From: Holosporaceae bacterium UBA3830 | GTDB taxonomy: Bacteria; Pseudomonadota; Alphaproteobacteria; UBA3830 | NCBI GenBank assembly: GCA_002393025.1 | Contig: DGIE01000085.1 | Location: 1-13,308 of the forward strand | Reading direction: 5' to 3' | DNA length: 13,308 nucleotides | Shown: one piece after another, positions 13,288 through 13,308 of the stretch | Layout: each line of letters begins with the position of its first letter | Position numbering within the stretch: the first letter of the stretch is position 1 | Translations under genes and position numbers: made by a program | Notes under the pieces: model-generated | Database searches by the model: none | What the model was told of the DNA's origin: nothing | The model's input: the letters and a program-made list of their open reading frames with translations, nothing else

Positions 13288-13308
13288 ATGAAAATGAACA
13301 AAAAAGAT
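13288..13308 (+). CDS. Possible start of a gene cut by the window end
   Basis: ATG at 13288 opens a frame of seven codons (MKMNKKD) that runs off the window. GGTG (13277-13280) and AAGAG (13281-13285) give a purine-rich ribosome binding region; the second would suit an alternative ATG at 13294. The lysine-rich start would fit a signal peptide or a ribosomal-type protein, but nothing more can be said. Confidence 0.35.

Noticed and set aside
1..13308. CRISPR arrays, tRNA genes, insertion sequences, toxin-antitoxin or phage genes
   Set aside because: No regularly spaced repeats, cloverleaf-like sequences, transposase motifs or terminal inverted repeats were seen on either strand.

Overview
The window looks like chromosome of an AT-rich, host-associated alphaproteobacterium, most likely in or near Holosporales/Rickettsiales. 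The evidence is a near-canonical CtrA cell-cycle regulator (CtrA is essentially alphaproteobacterial), alphaproteobacterial-style LpxK, Smr and RsmD proteins, low GC with frequent GTG starts, and secreted ankyrin and orphan proteins of the kind seen in intracellular relatives. The placement is inferred from sequence features only. No rRNA, tRNA, CRISPR array, insertion sequence or prophage gene was found.

Layout. Positions 1-375 hold no convincing gene, but carry a candidate promoter whose -10 lies in a perfect palindrome. Next come two genes for Sec-exported proteins: a short ankyrin-repeat protein (376-891) and a 540-residue protein with weak resemblance to HAD-like DUF2608 (1046-2668). ctrA (2768-3517) follows and is closed off by two hairpin terminators. 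Then a tandem duplication of a sodium:solute symporter gene (3672-5084 and 5249-6658) includes a conserved 5' leader. Fifteen bases after the second copy lies a membrane histidine kinase (6674-7921) whose sensor region resembles the CqsS/LqsS quorum-sensor fold. On the minus strand, converging on the kinase, are rsmD, a parvulin-type PPIase gene (with an intrinsic terminator between them) and an Smr-domain gene. Diverging from the Smr gene by only 23 bp is the plus-strand lipoprotein gene rlpA, followed by an MFS transporter gene and lpxK. The last 21 bases may be the first codons of another gene.

How the parts may work together. The most system-like part is symporter-symporter-kinase: two diverged Na+-coupled transporters (about 79% identical by hand count) plus a sensor kinase with no receiver domain and no neighbouring response regulator. 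This recalls CbrA-type coupling of an SLC5 transporter to a kinase, but as separate proteins and with a CqsS-like sensor domain; the functional link is inference. The right half is envelope housekeeping: periplasmic folding (PpiC-like), septal peptidoglycan processing (RlpA) and lipid A synthesis (LpxK). LpxK implies that the cell makes, or recently made, a lipid A outer membrane.
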